A stretch of 64,000 bases of DNA from Ichthyophis bannanicus (lineage: Eukaryota; Chordata; Amphibia; Gymnophiona; Ichthyophiidae). A program made the translations under genes and the position numbers. The stretch covers positions 452,658,077 to 452,722,076 of the forward strand of contig CM066032.1 of the NCBI GenBank assembly GCA_033557465.1. The letters run 5' to 3'. The first letter of the stretch is position 1. Every line of letters starts with the position of its first letter. Shown here piece by piece: positions 11,201 to 23,884 of the stretch. The notes under the pieces were generated by a model. The model ran no database searches, was not told the DNA's origin, and saw nothing but the letters and a program-made list of their open reading frames with translations.

Positions 11201-12830
11201 CGCAGCACCGCTACAGTACCAGTCCCCCTATTGCCTTTAAGGCATCTTGCCAATAACTTTCCCGGCCTGTCTCCATATCTATAGAGCTGAAAGCGGTAGT
11301 ACAGAAACGACTTCTTGGCCCTTTGATGTAGCAGCTCATTTAGGGCTGTTTGTGTCTCCCACAATTTCCTCCTATTCATTGCCGACGGACATGACGCTTG
11401 CCTTCTCCTCTCTCTACCTGCCTGCTGTTCCAAGCGAACAATCTGTTGCATCAACATTTTCCGTTTCCTCCCTACATACCCTATAATGTCCCCCTGAAGG
11501 ACTACTTTAGCAGTTTCCCAAAAAAGCTCTGGATCCTTTTTATGCTGAGCATTGTGGGTTGAGAATTCCTGCCACCGCATTTTAAGGAAACCATGAAACT
11601 CAGGGTCTCTGTACAGATCCATTGGGAATCGCCAGATTCTATCCCGCGTGTTTGCCTCTAACCATTCTATTTCCACCCAAATCAACGCATGATCAGAAAT
11701 CTCTATAGGCCCTAGTTGCGCATCCTCTATTTGGGCAAACAACCGTTCCGAAACCAGCACATAATCAATGCGAGCACTCGACCCATGCGCTCTTGATTGA
11801 TGCGTAAAATCCCTTTCCAGTGGGTGGAGCAAACGCCAAGGGTCTACCATCCCTAATCTGCGTTTCAAATTCTGTAGCACTCTAGCACTCTGCACACGCG
11901 CCCTATCTCCACTTCCACTAGATGTATCTAGTTCAACATCCATAACTCCATTAAAATCACCTGCCAAAATCATAGGAGCCTCTGGCAGTTGCTCCACTCG
12001 TGAGCCCAAACTAGCATAAAGAACTCTATCTAACACATTTGGACTATATAGATTCCCCAGTACCACGGGCCTCCCCTCCAGCATCCCATACAAGAGAACA
12101 AATCTACCCCCCTCACCCACATGGATGCTTTCCTGAACGAACCTAACACGCCTGTGTATCAGAATGACCACTCCACCTTTCCTTCCCATAGCTGGAGCCC
12201 CCCAGACTTGCCCCACCCAGTCTCTCCGTAATTTAATATGTTCCTCAGCAGTCTGGTGGGTTTCCTGCAACATTGCAATATCACATTTTTGTCTCGCTAG
12301 AGCCTGCAATATCTTGTATCTCTTAATGGGATTACCTATCCCACACACATTCCACGATATGACCTTCAGGTTAGTGGGTAAATATAAAGCTCAAGCCAAT
12401 CAACAAATGCCTTGTTGTGAGGAAGGACCCCCCCAGCCTGGGGCCCATCCTCACCACCATGCATGCACCCCCAATCAAACCATTTAATCCCGATTAGGCT
12501 GCCTTCCCTCCCCCCTTCCTCCCCGATCCCTCCCTCCCTCCCAACCTCTATCCCCCATTTCTTTCCCTCTCCCCTCCCCATTCCCCCCTCTCACTCGCCC
12601 AACTCCCCATCTTTCCTCTTATTCTTACCTCCCTTACTCTTAACTTCCCCTCAAATGTGTTCGGTGCCCCTTTACTCTTCCCTTTGTAATTGCTCCACAT
12701 CATTCCCTTTGATGATCCCACCCAGCCCCAGCCCCCCTCCACCTCTTTCCACCTCCCAACTCATCCACCCCATGCATGTCCCTCTCTCCATTCCTTTTAG
12801 CCCCTCAAACCTTATCTAGTAATCATTAAC
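8273..12830 (-). mobile_element. L1/Tx1-type LINE, near-complete ORF2, 5' end lost
   Basis: The element is on the minus strand. Its 3' end at 8273 shows a short A run preceded by an AATAAA signal (near 8296) and a 3' UTR with C-rich and A-rich tracts. ORF2 fills 8572-12390. Upstream of it, 12400-12830 is strongly purine-rich on the coding strand. No ORF1 is visible, so the copy is 5'-truncated or interrupted next to the RTE tail at 12826. It lies in the antisense direction to the host gene. Confidence 0.88.
8572..12390 (-). pseudogene. L1/Tx1-type ORF2 (endonuclease + reverse transcriptase) with one nonsense codon
   Basis: About 1,270 codons stay in one frame with a single in-frame TGA at 10789-10791. 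It replaces the arginine of the conserved YRPISLLN motif, most simply by CGA to TGA. The APE-type endonuclease lies at the N-terminus (VISWNVCG, LQETH, AGDFNGV, ISDHALI). The reverse transcriptase follows (KAPGPDGFGAEFYK, FDAEKAFDQVNW, KQGCPLSPLLF, catalytic AFADD). A C-terminal CxxC-x8-H-x4-C knuckle (CPKC..HMWWGC) is as in L1 ORF2. The first in-frame codon after the upstream stop is at 12390, and no ATG precedes the endonuclease core, so the true start is uncertain. The copy looks young apart from the stop. Confidence 0.9.
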
Positions 12831-13268
12831 CTTGTTGTTGTTGTTAAGTGCCGTCGAGTCGGAGTCGACTCATGGCGACCCTCTGGATAGCTATCCTAAA
12901 TTGTGTTCGATCTTCAGTCAGGCGGCTCATTGTTGACCCGTAGCTGCTGTTATTGTATCGATCCATCTCATTGCTGGCCTTCCTCTTTTGCGTTGACCTT
13001 CTATCTTGCCAAGCATGATGTCTTTCTCTAATGATCTCTCTCTCCGCATGATGTGTCCAAAGTATGAAAGTCGAAGTCTTGTCGTCTGAGATTCTAAAGA
13101 AAGCTTAGGTTTGATCTCCTCTAGTACAGACTGGTTTGTTCTTCGGGCAGTCCATGGTATACACAGTATTCGCCGCCAGCACCATAATTCAAAGGCATCA
13201 ATTTTCTTCCTGTCTATCTTTTTCACTGTCCAGCTTTCAACTTTGAACATTTCGAACATCTATATCAA
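12826..13268 (-). mobile_element. RTE (BovB-like) LINE 3' end
   Basis: On the minus strand 12927-13259 encodes the C-terminus of an RTE-type ORF2: IDAFELWCWRRILCIPW, ARRTNQSVLEEI, RLSYFGHIMRRE, and GKIEGQRKRGRPAMRWIDTI. The 3' UTR ends in the typical GGGTCGCCATGAGTCGAC-like stretch and a short (GTT)n tail read as (AAC)n at 12826-12846. It is heavily 5'-truncated, which is usual for RTE. Confidence 0.88.
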
Positions 13269-13269
13269 C

Positions 13270-14350
13270 TTAAGGTTTATCAGGCCTCTGAACTCTTGTA
13301 AGTTAAAGTACTTTGCTTTAAAGTTTGTCTTGTTTTTTTTTTTTTAGTGGTGATAACATCAGCTCACAGTGTTGGAGAGGTTCAAGCCCTAGTACCTTAC
13401 TGACCATATATACTCATTATAATAGGATGGTGCTGTCATCAAAGGTGAATGTGTCCTTTATGTTTTGGGTTGAAAGAGAAACACCACCTTTCACCTGGAG
13501 CTGACTAAGTGCCCAAGTTCACACAGAATTTTATTTTGTTTTGTTTGTCACCATGATAGGGTGGGGGAAGATTATAACCTACCAAAAAAAGTGTAGTGGT
13601 TGCCTTGTTTTCTTAAATTTTTTTTTTTGTTGTTGGAAGATGACATTCCTACGCTTCTCTGAAGATGAGCAGCTCATTCTAGCCACCCTTACAAGATTCA
13701 AGTTGCCTACCAGTAGGGTTACCAGATTTGTTTGTAGGCAAATCTGGGACATTTTATCTGATGTGATGGGGGAGGGGGAAGGGGATACCTTAGTTTCAGG
13801 TGTGAGCAACAAGACCTAGAGGAGGGAAAATGAGTCATTACCCTGCCCCCCCATCTATCCCATGACAGCAGCAATATCCCTTCCAAGCAGACAAATAGCG
13901 AAATAGAAACAGTGACACATTTCCCCATACTGTTGAAAATATAAAGATAATTGGATCTAAATTCTAAAAACTGACACATTCAAATCACTTAACTGAAAAT
14001 TAAAATTTCTTTTCTACCCCCTATGTCCCCATTGCTGGAATCCGGGACAGGAGTTTGCCAAACAGGTGGGAATAAGGGGAACAGCTCAAAAATCGAAGAC
14101 ATCTGGCAACCTTACTACCTGTAACAAGTGTCTTCTGAAGATGATTCACCCAGTCACACGGGTCTTTGTCCCTTCTGAAATAAAGATTTTTTTTGAATGA
14201 ATTATAGAATTGTGCCATCTTGCATGGCTCTGGAAGCTACTATGCATGCTCAGATCACCAGAGGTCTGGAACATGCATTCATGTTGACATCATCAGGATT
14301 ACATCACCCGTGTGTGTCTTCAGAGAACATCTGTTATTGGTAGGTCACAT
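13270..14350 (+). mobile_element. Degraded DIRS relic of a third family
   Basis: Two frames together give a recombinase block (about 13300-13410) ending in ITSAHSVGEVQALV. This corresponds to the first-arginine motif SARRVSELQALV, with the arginine lost. A split internal complementary region follows (about 13635-13713 and 14115-14170), interrupted by a MITE. A right terminal repeat ends near 14350: CACCCGTGTG, TCTTCAGAGAACATCTG, TTGGTAGGTCAC. The ICR right half is its reverse complement. It is inactive and old. Confidence 0.6.
13714..14114. mobile_element. hAT-like MITE (401 bp)
   Basis: The ends are inverted repeats: TAGGGTTACCAGAT on the left, and ATCTGGCAACCTTA on the right, whose complement is TAAGGTTGCCAGAT. 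It is flanked by a 7-base duplication, CTACCAG at 13707-13713 and CTACCTG at 14115-14121 (one mismatch). The inside is non-coding. The terminal repeat and 7-8 base duplication suggest hAT-type mobilisation, but the superfamily is inferred. Confidence 0.7.
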
Positions 14351-14879
14351 TGCTAACTGTTTGTTTGTGACTAGATAAAGTGGAATATCTGAAAAGTCAG
14401 ACTGATGAAATAATCCTATTCTGTAAAATAGCTTTTTCCTTGTAGTTTGTGACTTTCTTAACAGTGATGCAGCAAAAGCACTTGCTAACTTGTTTTAGTT
14501 TATGCATGCTCTGTTTACACTTTGGGTGTGGGCTATTTAGCTATTTTATACAGGAATTAATATGGAGGTTATCATAGTACTTGGCTGTCAGTTAACATAT
14601 TGCACTAACTGTACACACAAAAACTGATGTTTTTTTTGTGTGGGGGAGGGGCAAGGTTAACATGGGCTGACACTAGGCATTCCAGTCTGATCTGTCCTTG
14701 TTATACTAATCCAATAAGTTGGAAAGTCAGTAAGTAATCTGCAACAGCTGTCATGCATCATGATGCTAAAATATTTTAAATTAAATTATTTCAAACCTTA
14801 CAAATTCTAAACCACATACATCCATATGTAAAAACAATTCAATTATATTTAAAGATGACTCCAGAGGCAGTCCCAATTT
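14351..14879. other. Intronic sequence without recognised feature
   Basis: AT-rich unique-looking intron; no gene, repeat or structured element recognised. Confidence 0.6.
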
Positions 14880-15900
14880 AGCTTTCCTAGCAAAAATGAT
14901 AGAAAAGGCAGTGTTCTGCCAACTATTAAATTTCATAGAAAATGGAAATATTTTTCACACCCGTCAATCTGGATTTCTCCAGCATCGTAGTAATGAAACT
15001 AGTATGGTAGTAATGGTTAGTACTATTAGAGGCATTAGATAAGAGCTTAGCCATGCTGCTGCTGTCTCTGGATCTGATAGCAGCATTCGACTTGGTAGAC
15101 CATCTGATTTTGCTACATGGTTTGGCCAACATAGTAATTACTGGTATTGTCCTATGTTTGCTTCAATTATTTCTCCAAAATTGTATTTCTCAGTATCATT
15201 TTGTTCTTTCCAGTCGAGGGATTTTCCCTTGACTTGTGGAGTACCTCCAGGGCTCCATCCTGTCTCCTATCCTTTTTAATTTATATGTGTACCCTTAGCA
15301 GTATTCATTCAGGCTTTAGAGATAAATAGTTTCTTCTTTGCAGATGATATTCAGCTGCTGTTCTTCATAGACTTTTTAAACCCAGACTTGTCTGCACTAT
15401 ATGTGTGCTTGTCTGGTGTCAGTGTCTGGTTTAATGCAAAATTCACTTAAACTAAACCTTAATAAGAACCGAGCAATGTGGTTCACTGATTAGACCATAG
15501 TAAAGAGACCTCCTTATCCAGGGGCATTCAGTCCCATTCGTGTCATCCCTGAAAGTTTTAGGCTATAAGACTCCAAATTAACCTTAAGCCCACATTGCAG
15601 ATGTGTCAAAAACATGTTTCTACTCCCTACATAGAGTGCGGTCTGTCTGCTCCTATTTTGATAAACCTACATTTCTTACTCTGGTATGTGCCTTGGTCAT
15701 TAATCAACTCGACTATTGCAACTCCCCTTTATTATGGGTTACCGCGGTCTTCAGTTAAGAAACTCCAAACTATCCAGTCAATGGCTATCAAGTTAGTAGC
15801 ACATTGTAAGAAATTCAATGATGTTACACCACTTTTAAAGGACCATCACTGGCTGCCTGTTTATCATAAGGTAAAAAAAATATAAAATCTTGACCTTGGC
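14880..15900 (+). pseudogene. L2-type LINE reverse transcriptase relic
   Basis: Scattered blocks of an L2 ORF2 appear in order across frames: FLAKMIEKAVFCQLL (14890), TRQSGFLQHRSNETS, LDLIAAFDLVDHL (about 15070), the PQGS..SPILFNLY region (about 15240), FADDIQLL (about 15340), and the C-terminal LDYCNSPLLW (about 15710). Many stops and frameshifts mark an old copy. Nothing is left of the endonuclease. Confidence 0.75.
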
Positions 15901-16892
15901 TCATAAGCAGGGTCTTGTCGCTCACTCTCTTCAAAGTTCTCACATCTTCCACAGCTATCTTGTCCTTTTCTATTAACTGGCAACCCTTTTTCTCTTTCCT
16001 TCACCCTGGTTCACACCCATCTAATCCACCTCTACTTTGCTGTATCCCTCCACACTCACTTGCCTAGGTACCACTGTTTTTTTTTTAATCTCCAAGTCCC
16101 CTGCTCAAGCTCTTCTACTTTTCCCCGCAACCAAGCCCCAAGTTCTAAGTTTGTGTTCTTCTTCCAACCTTCTTCTCCTTGACCCATTCTTCTGCCTTCT
16201 TATCCCATTCCCAAATGCCAAGCATCCTCCACCTGCCTCCTTCCCCAGCCTTCATCTTCCCTGTCTCTCCCTTTTTTCCCTAGCATCCATTATCTCACCC
16301 CTCTCCTTGCTGCCCCTGTCATCTGTCTCCCTTTGCCTCTCCACCTCCCCCTCTCTCTTCCCTCCCTCAGCCTCCACAGCTTCTTCTTCTCCCTGTTTCT
16401 GCTTTTTCTCCACCATACTTGTCTCGTGCCTTTCTTTTGTGTTCACCCCAGTATCTGCCTCCTTGCCCACTCATACCATCAGTCAGTTTCAGTCTCTGTC
16501 TCCCAAACCTCTCATCCCTGTGCCACCCTATCCTGTCCTCTCTCCACCAGCACCAGAACTCTCCCCATTGGCGCCGCATTATCATCCGCCTGTTCCTTTT
16601 CACTGACCAAAAGAACTCTGCATACCCCGCACCCTCCCATCAGCAGCAGTAGAAATCTGCCATACCTCTCTCCCAAGCCCTCTTGGATGTGCGCTACAGT
16701 AGCTGTGGGTCCCCCTGGAACAGTTACTTCCTCCCTGGCCTCAGCCGCAACAGCAGTCTTGTGACTGCAGTGACCTTATGCATAGCCCATGAGGCTCTAT
16801 GCTGTCTCTTTAACCATACTATGTTGAAACCTTGTTGGTAGAGTCCTATTACAGACAGCACAGAGTTGCTCAATTCAGGGGTATCTACAGTT
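15901..16892 (+). repeat. Pyrimidine-rich tract and unassigned intron
   Basis: From about 15950 to 16660 the + strand is strongly C/T-rich. This leaves long Ser/Pro/Leu-rich frames open by composition, not by coding. From 16660 to 16892 the sequence is ordinary and unassigned. A similar C/T-rich stretch occurs at 55540-55830, so both may belong to one undescribed repeat. Confidence 0.55.
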
Positions 16893-17458
16893 TGTGGTGG
16901 AGAAGTGCAAAGTTATGCACCTAGGGAAGAACAACCCAAACTATGGTTACACGATGCAAGGTTCCACATTAGGAACCACCACCCAGGAAAAAGATTTAGG
17001 GGTCATTGTGGATAACATGTTAAAACCCTTGGCAAGGTGTGCAGCGGTGGCCAAGAGAGAAAATAGAATGCTAGGTATCATAAGGAAAGGAATAGAAAAT
17101 AAAACAAAGGATATTATAATGCCTCTATATCGTTCCATGGTGAGACCGCAACTTGAATATTGTGTGCAGTTCTGGTCGCCGTATCTTAAAAAGGATATAG
17201 CGTTATTAGAAAAGGTTCAGAGAAGAGCCACCAAAATGGTAAAGGGGCTGGAAGGATACTCCTATGAAGAAAGGCTAAAAAGGTTAGGGCTCTTTAACCT
17301 GGAAAAGAGACGGCTGAGGGGAGATGTGATAGAAGTCTATAAATTAATGAATGGAGTGGAACGGGTAAACGTAGATCGATTGTTTTATGTTATCAGAATA
17401 TAGAAAGACTAAGGGACATGCAATGAAGCTACAGGGTAAACTATTTAAGACTAATAAA
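16893..17458 (+). pseudogene. CR1 ORF2 C-terminal fragment
   Basis: The frame from 16894 encodes the part of CR1 ORF2 downstream of the catalytic box (KCKVMHLGKNNPNYGYTM, EKDLGVIVDNML, RPQLEYCVQFWSPYLKKDI). It stops at 17403 after a frameshift, in the same area as one in the full copy at 42560. It is nearly identical to the CR1 at 38390-42986. It is truncated at both ends; at 17458 it meets a second CR1 in the opposite direction. Confidence 0.88.
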
Positions 17459-18285
17459 ACATAGAAACATAGAAATATGATGACAGAAAAAGACCACATG
17501 GCCTATCTAGTCTATCCTTCCATAACAACAACTACAACAGTCCCCTTTTTACCTTTTAGAGACCCTCTGTGTTTGTCCCATGCCTTTTTGAATTCAGTTA
17601 CTGTCCTCATCTCTACCACTTCCACTGGGAGACTATTCCACGGATCCACTACTCTTTCCGTAAAGAGATTCAGGAGTGATATGCGTAAATGTTTATCTCC
17701 CTTCACCCTCATCCCATGTCCCCTTGTAGCAGAACTTGCTTTCAATTGAAAGAGGCTCTCTCCCTGAACATTTATGCCACGGAGGTATTTAAACATCTCA
17801 ATCATATCACCTCTATCCCGCCTTTCCTCTAAGGTGTACATATTAAGATCCTTCAGTCTGTCCTCATATGCTTTACAATGAAGACCACTAATCATTTTAG
17901 TAGCCACCCTCTGCACCGACTCCATCCTGTTCACATCCTTTTGAAGGTGCGGTCTCCAGAATTGCACACTATACTCCAAATGAGGCCGCACCAAAGACTT
18001 ATACAGAGGCATTATCACCTCCTTTTTTCTGCTAGCCATTCCTCTCCGTATGCACCCAAGCATCCTTCTAGCTTTTGCCATCGCCTTTTCTACCTGTGTA
18101 GCTACTTTAAGATCATCAGACACAACCACGCCTAGGTCCCGCTCTTCTTTAGTGGACAAAAGTACTTCACCCCCTATACTATATTGCTCCCTTTGATTGC
18201 TGCAGCCCAAATGCATGACCTTACATTTTTTAACATTAAATCCCAGCTGCCAAATTCTAGACCATTCTTCAAGCTTGAAAAAATG
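17459..18285 (-). pseudogene. CR1 of a second subfamily, ORF2 C-terminus and 3' end
   Basis: On the minus strand the frame ending at 17512 carries the CR1 C-terminal half: KKCKVMHLG, ERDLGVVVSDDLKVATQ, RPHLEYSVQFW, DVNRMESVQRVATKMI, and RGDMIEMFKYLRGI. It is intact over about 250 codons. The 3' end at 17459 is the short TTTCTATG repeat of this subfamily, different from the TTCTTATG ends elsewhere in the window. It sits tail-on against the preceding CR1 fragment. Confidence 0.88.
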
Positions 18286-18289
18286 CAAT

Positions 18290-21200
18290 TTGACCCACAT
18301 GGCTGACTTCCTCCACAACAAACAACTAACACAGCAATGCTTTGTACCACCCCAGCAAAATAAAGATACAGGAAAGAAACATTTATGGCACAACTTCAAC
18401 CTCATAAATAAAAGAGAAATACTAGACAACATCAACAACTCTCGACCCATGTCCTGTTACATGGCTAAAAAATCTATGCAACCAATTTGCTCAAACCATC
18501 CTACAGATTGTTCACTCCTCCCTTAATCAAGGATACCTACCACCTGTGCTCAAACAGGCTTCTGTACGTCCTATCATAAAAAAGACTGCAATGGATAAGA
18601 CCCTCCCAAGCTCCTATCATTCAATTGCGAGCATTCCATTTCTGGCCAAAATAATTGAGAAGACCATGCAACATCAACTGCAAGACCATGTAGATGCACA
18701 CGCACTACTAGACCAACACCAACATGGTTTCCGCCCACAACACAGCATTGACACTCTCCTAACAAATCTCTTTAACAGACTCATCATTGGTCTGGACAAA
18801 CCCCAACAGGGATTTGTGCTACTATTCCTCAACATAAGCGCTGCTTTTGACTCGGTGTCTCAACCCATCATGCTAAACATGCTAAGAGACATTGGTTTAA
18901 CAGATTAAAATGGTTCAAGTCATATCTCTCTGACAGAACCATGCAAGTGAAGGTCGGCACTACCAACTCCAGACCATTCAAATCAGCACAAGGTATCCCT
19001 CAAGGCTCAGCTCTTTCTGGATTACTGTTACTACTACTACTACTACTATTACTAAGCATTTATAAAGCGCTACCAGGTGCACACAGCGCTGTACAATGAA
19101 AACACAAAAAGACGGTCCCTGCTCATAAGAGCTTACAATCTAAAAAGACAAAGCAAGAAAAGGAGTAGGAAAAAGATAACAAGGGCAAAGAGACAAGAGC
19201 AGGAGAGACAGGACAAAGGAAAGAGGTAGGAAGAAAGAAAGGTGAAATAAAAGAGGGGAAGGAAGGAGAACAGCAAAATCAAGAGCCAAAGGCAGAGGTG
19301 AAAAGATGAGCTTTTAACTTGAGTTTGAAGAGGGGCAAAGATAATGCCTGACGTAGACAAAGGAAGTTTATTCCAAGCATAGGGAGCAGCAAGGTGAAAA
19401 GAGCGGAATCTGGAGTTGGCAATAGAGGAGAAGGGCATAGCAAGAAGCAATTGGGAAGAAGAACGGAGTACACAAGGAGGGAAATAGGGAGAAATGAGAG
19501 AAGAAAGGTACTGAGGAGACACAGAGTGAATGCACTTATAGGTCAGAAGGAGAAGCTTAAAGTGAATACGGAAACGGATAGTTAGCCAGTGAAGAGATCT
19601 GAGGAGAGGAGTGATGTGGGCAAAACGAGGCTGACAGAAAGTCAAACGGGCAGAGAAGTGCTGAATAGACTGGAGGGAAGAGATGAGACTGAGGGAGACC
19701 AGCAAGAAGGAGGCTAGGTAGGAGGTGATTAGGGAATGGATGAGGATTTTAGTAGTGAGCTCAGAGAGAAAGGGATGTATTTTGCCAATGTTGAAGAGAA
19801 AGAAGCGACAGGTCTTAGCGATGAGTTGGATATGAGAGGAGAAAGAGAGCGAAGAGTCAAAAATAACACCCAAATTGTGAGCAGATGAAACAGGTTGGAG
19901 AACCGAGCCATCAACAGAGACTGAAAAAGGAGAAAGGGAAATTTTAGGAGAAAAAACGAGAAGTTCAGTCTTGGCCATGTTCAATTGCAGGCGACGATGG
20001 AACATCCAGGCAGCAATGGCAGAGAGACAGCAAGAGATCCAGGACTGGAAAGCAGAAGAAAGATCAGGAGTAGAGAGAGAGATTTGGGAGTCATCAGCAT
20101 AGAGATGGTACTGAAAACCATGAGAGGAAATAAGCGCACCAAGGGATTGGGTATAGAGAGAAAAAAGAACGGGACCCAAGACAGAACCCTGGGGGACACC
20201 GAGAGCGGGTAACAGAGGAGGAGGAGCCACCAGAACATACACTAAAGGAGCGATGGGAGAAATATGAGGAGAACCAGGAGAGAACAGAGTCCCTAAAGCC
20301 AAGCGAGGACAGTGTCAAGGAGAAGATCATGGTCAACAGTGTCAAAGGCAGCAGAAAGGTCAAGGAGGATAAGTACAGAGTAAAGGCCTTTAGATTTAGC
20401 CAGGAACAAGTCACTGGAAACTTTGACAAGAGCAGTTTCAGTAGAGTGCAAAGGACCGGATTGTAAGGGATCAAGAAGAGCATGGGAAGAGAGGAAGTCA
20501 AGACAACGGCGGTAAACCGCACATTCGAGCAGTTTAGGAATGAAAGGAAGGAGAGAGATGGGGTGATAATTAGAAGGACAAGAGGGATCAAGTGAAGGTT
20601 TCTTAAGGAGAGGCGTGACCAACCTACAGTATATATTCAACCAATCTGCAATCTACTATGGAAATGGAACATGCATTACCACCTCTATGCAGATAACAAC
20701 ATGTTCTATATGCCGTTCAACACTAATAACCCAGACTTCTCGACTATAACAGATGTCTTCAATGCTGTGACAAACGTCCTAGCCAATATAAACCTCACAG
20801 TAAACAGAAGTAAAACCGAAGCACTACTCATATTCAGAGATCAAGAATTCAAGCCACCAAAAAAGATAATAACACAAGATACTGAAATATCAATAAAACA
20901 ACAGATCAAATACTTAGGTACGATAACCATCAACAGCAACCTCAACATGGAAGCTCACATCAAGAATGCATCTAAACTGGCCTACTGGAAGCTAAAGCTC
21001 ATCAAACCCCTTTGACATCTTTTGCATGAGACCGACTTCAGATCAATACTACAAGCCATAGTTATACCACCCCTTGACTATGGAAACATCTACCAAGGCC
21101 TCTCAAAATCTGCTCTATCCCCACTCCAACTAGTCCAAAACACTGCCGCCAGAATCCTCACCACCAGTTTGACAATGCTACATTTAACACCAATCCTAAA

Positions 21201-21772
21201 AAAACCTACACTGGCTCCCAATATCACAGTGAGCAAAATACAAAGCCATCATCACCACCTTCCAAGGTCATTCACAATCTTTCAGCTCCCTGCCTCTCGG
21301 AACTGATCACAACATTCACAACAAGACCAAGAAGAGCTTCCAATCAGAACTTCCTGAACATCCCCCTGCTCAAGACCACAAGCACACAACAGACCAGCAA
21401 CCGAGCATTCTCCTTGTATGCTCCATCAATATGGAACTCACTACCAGACAACGTAAGATCAGCAAAATCTATCAACGAATTAAAAAAACAATTAAAATGC
21501 ATCTATTCAGAGAATACTATGGACTCGATGACAAAACATAATCCAAGCACTAACATACGACACAGAAGATCAGATAAGATAAATCAATCAATCTTCCCCA
21601 GAAAATGAAGATCACCTCTACATGTAAATAGTTCATTCCCCCCCTTATCTCCAAGTTGTACTCCCTTGTTTAATGTAAAACAATTCCTTTGTAATTATGT
21701 TGTTTGATGTAAACCGCCTTGGATAAAGACGGTATAGAAAAACTATTAAATAAAATAAATAAATAAATAAAG
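18290..21772 (+). mobile_element. L2-type LINE, split by another L2
   Basis: Part 1 (18290-19022) holds the reverse transcriptase fingers: SVRPIIKK, FLAKIIEKTMQHQLQDH, QHGFRPQHSIDTLL, ISAAFDSV, and a shifted IPQGSALSGLL. Part 2 (20629-21772) resumes with YHLYADNNMFYM, where the catalytic box reads YADN, and continues to the C-terminus with several stops. The 3' end has an ACCGCC..GACGGT hairpin (21713-21735) followed by an (AATA)n tail. The two halves join in register across the nested L2 at 19023-20628. It belongs to the same group as the LINE at 59300-62990. Confidence 0.82.
19023..20628 (-). mobile_element. Nested L2-type LINE
   Basis: The minus-strand copy is inserted in the LINE at 18290-21772. 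ORF2 runs in two frames: 20640-20293 (LVTPLLKKPSLDPSCPSNYH, LDLSAAFDTVDHDLL) and 20302-19133 ([24 protein letters not shown], then a long C-terminus, 389 codons open). One frameshift near 20300 separates them, and the 5' part is missing. The 3' end carries an AGCGCT..AGCGCT inverted repeat and a (TAG)n tail, seen as CTACTACTA at 19029-19050. The catalytic YADD is preserved. Confidence 0.87.
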
Positions 21773-22039
21773 CAGCAGATGCCACCTCGACAGGTGTCGC
21801 TAACTGCATTGCATGTTATATACTCTGGCAGTGACTTTTTCCCTGTGTTAAATGCATGACTGTTTTTCCTAAAGTGCTGGGAATGCCCTAAAACTTAAGA
21901 GTTTTGTAGTTATCATGCATTAATTTTGACTGTTGCTGTGCGGTAACTGCAAAACCTTAACTCAACTTAGTAAATAGGGGCCTTTGTGTTTATAGTGTTT
22001 GAAATATTTTTAATCACAGTGCATTATTTGTTAAACCCG
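21773..22039. other. Short intron piece with possible Harbinger-like MITE end
   Basis: The piece contains CTTAGTAAATAGGGGCC near 21965-21981, which resembles one end of PIF/Harbinger MITEs. No matching second end was found, so a truncated copy is only a suggestion. Confidence 0.3.
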
Positions 22040-23884
22040 CTGCCTTATCTTGCTAGATCAGTCCAGTTGAGTGGGTTATGTTCCCCAGCCTGCAGTTGGA
22101 TTCATACTATAGCAATGTCGTGATTAGTATATCCACTGGTGCAGCACTGAGAGGAGCCAATATTTGTCTCCAGCAGGTGGCAAGGTGTTTGGACTGGTGC
22201 AGCAGTGCAGAAAGGCCTGTCTTCCTTGGCTAAGACCACATTCCATCTTGGTCCATGTGTGCTTGGAGTTCAGGTATGCCGTTTCCTCATGCTAACGGCT
22301 GCCCTATACTGTATCTGGCGTGGTTTCCCACAGTTCTAGCGTTAGTGGGCTGTAGAGTGGACAGGAGGACTTATCAAACTCTCAGACTTGTCAGCACTAT
22401 GCTTGTCTGGTGTCGGTGATTTTTGCGTTAACCAGACACTAAGTTTTTGGTCCTAGACCCCCCTTCCCTCTTCCTGTCTTTTGTCTGCTTGCTTAGGATT
22501 TTTTTTCTTTTTGCTGCTTTTTTTCTATTTGGTTCTTTTTGGCTGCTTACAATAAAAAGAGCGTTACTTAGATGGCCAGGCATCTCAGGCCTGTGAGAGT
22601 GACTGACTGGAAAAGCCCTTTTTGGGTTTCTCCGCTGACCTGATAGGTGCTGGGATTCCCTTGCTGGGGTTCCTCTTTTGCCATGGCTTTTGCTTCTGTT
22701 TTTTTGGCAGCATGGAGCTCTGCTGTGATATCGGTGCACAGTGCTGTGCCCCTTGAGACTTCCCAGTAGACTCCTTTTGCTCAGATTGCAATGTGGATGC
22801 CTTTAGGCCTAGGTGTGGTTTTTGGAACTCTTGGGACTGCCTCATGGGAGGTCTGGGGCCTAGTGCTGATTTGATTGCCTCAGTTCCATGGGTTTCTTTC
22901 CCCTGTGCGTGGTGGCCATCTTGGCTGGCAGCTTGGTAAAGTGATTGCAAGCTCAAGGTAGCATGTCCCTCTGGGCTATTTCTTGGCCTGTTTTAAGCAG
23001 CAGTTGCTGAAACAGCTCACAGGCTGTTCTCATTTTATGCTAGCTGCATGGAAGCTTCCCCATGGGAGTCCGAGGTCCTGACCTCTCCTATGAAGTACTT
23101 GGAGCCCTTAGCACCCTTGCCACCAGTGAGAGAGATGCCAAACTGCCCCCATTCAGCCCTTTTGCCTGGCCATTCCTCCAGCAGTCCCTTTTTATCCCCT
23201 ATGGGGGTTTGTTGGGATGAAGAGAAGGATTTCCTTTCTCCCATGGATGAGTCAGCAGAGAAGGAGGGAGGATCTCTTTACTCTTATTCAGGATGTTATG
23301 GTGTCCTTCAGCCTTTTAGGACCTGCTGCTATGAAGACTTTGCAAGTGGATCCTATTCTGCAGGGTCTGTGTCATCGTCCAGGTTTTTCCCCCTCCCTGC
23401 GCCCTTGAAGTCCTGACTTAGCTTTACGCACTGCTTTGGATTAATTGAATCAGTTTTTTGGGTTCCTTCATGTGGATGCCTTAGTCAGGCAGTAATAAAG
23501 TGCTAAAGGAGTCTCATGATAGGAGGGTGGAAGTCCTTCTCAAAAATGCCTTTACAGTCTCAGCCTTAGGTACTCAAGTGGCATTGTGTCCTCTTATGCT
23601 GGGTCCAGCAGTTACTGGACAGTCCAGAGATGAGACTAGAGGCTGGAGCTTTGTATGTAGCAGATGTTCTATATGACTCGATCAGAATTTCCTCCAGGTC
23701 CATGGTGGTGGCTTTGGCTCCAAAATTGGTTGGCTGATACTGCCTCCAAGTTTCATCTCAGCAGGTGCCCCTTTAAGGTCAGATTTGCTGTTTAGGGAGG
23801 ACCTGGAGAAGCTGGTGAAAGACCTTGGAGAAGCTCACCTACAGAGGCTTCCAGAAGACAGGCCTAATGGTCCCAGGAGTCTGA

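Noticed and set aside
16037..16764. Ser/Pro/Leu-rich open frames on both strands
   Set aside because: They follow from the C/T-rich composition; no domain, start context or homology.
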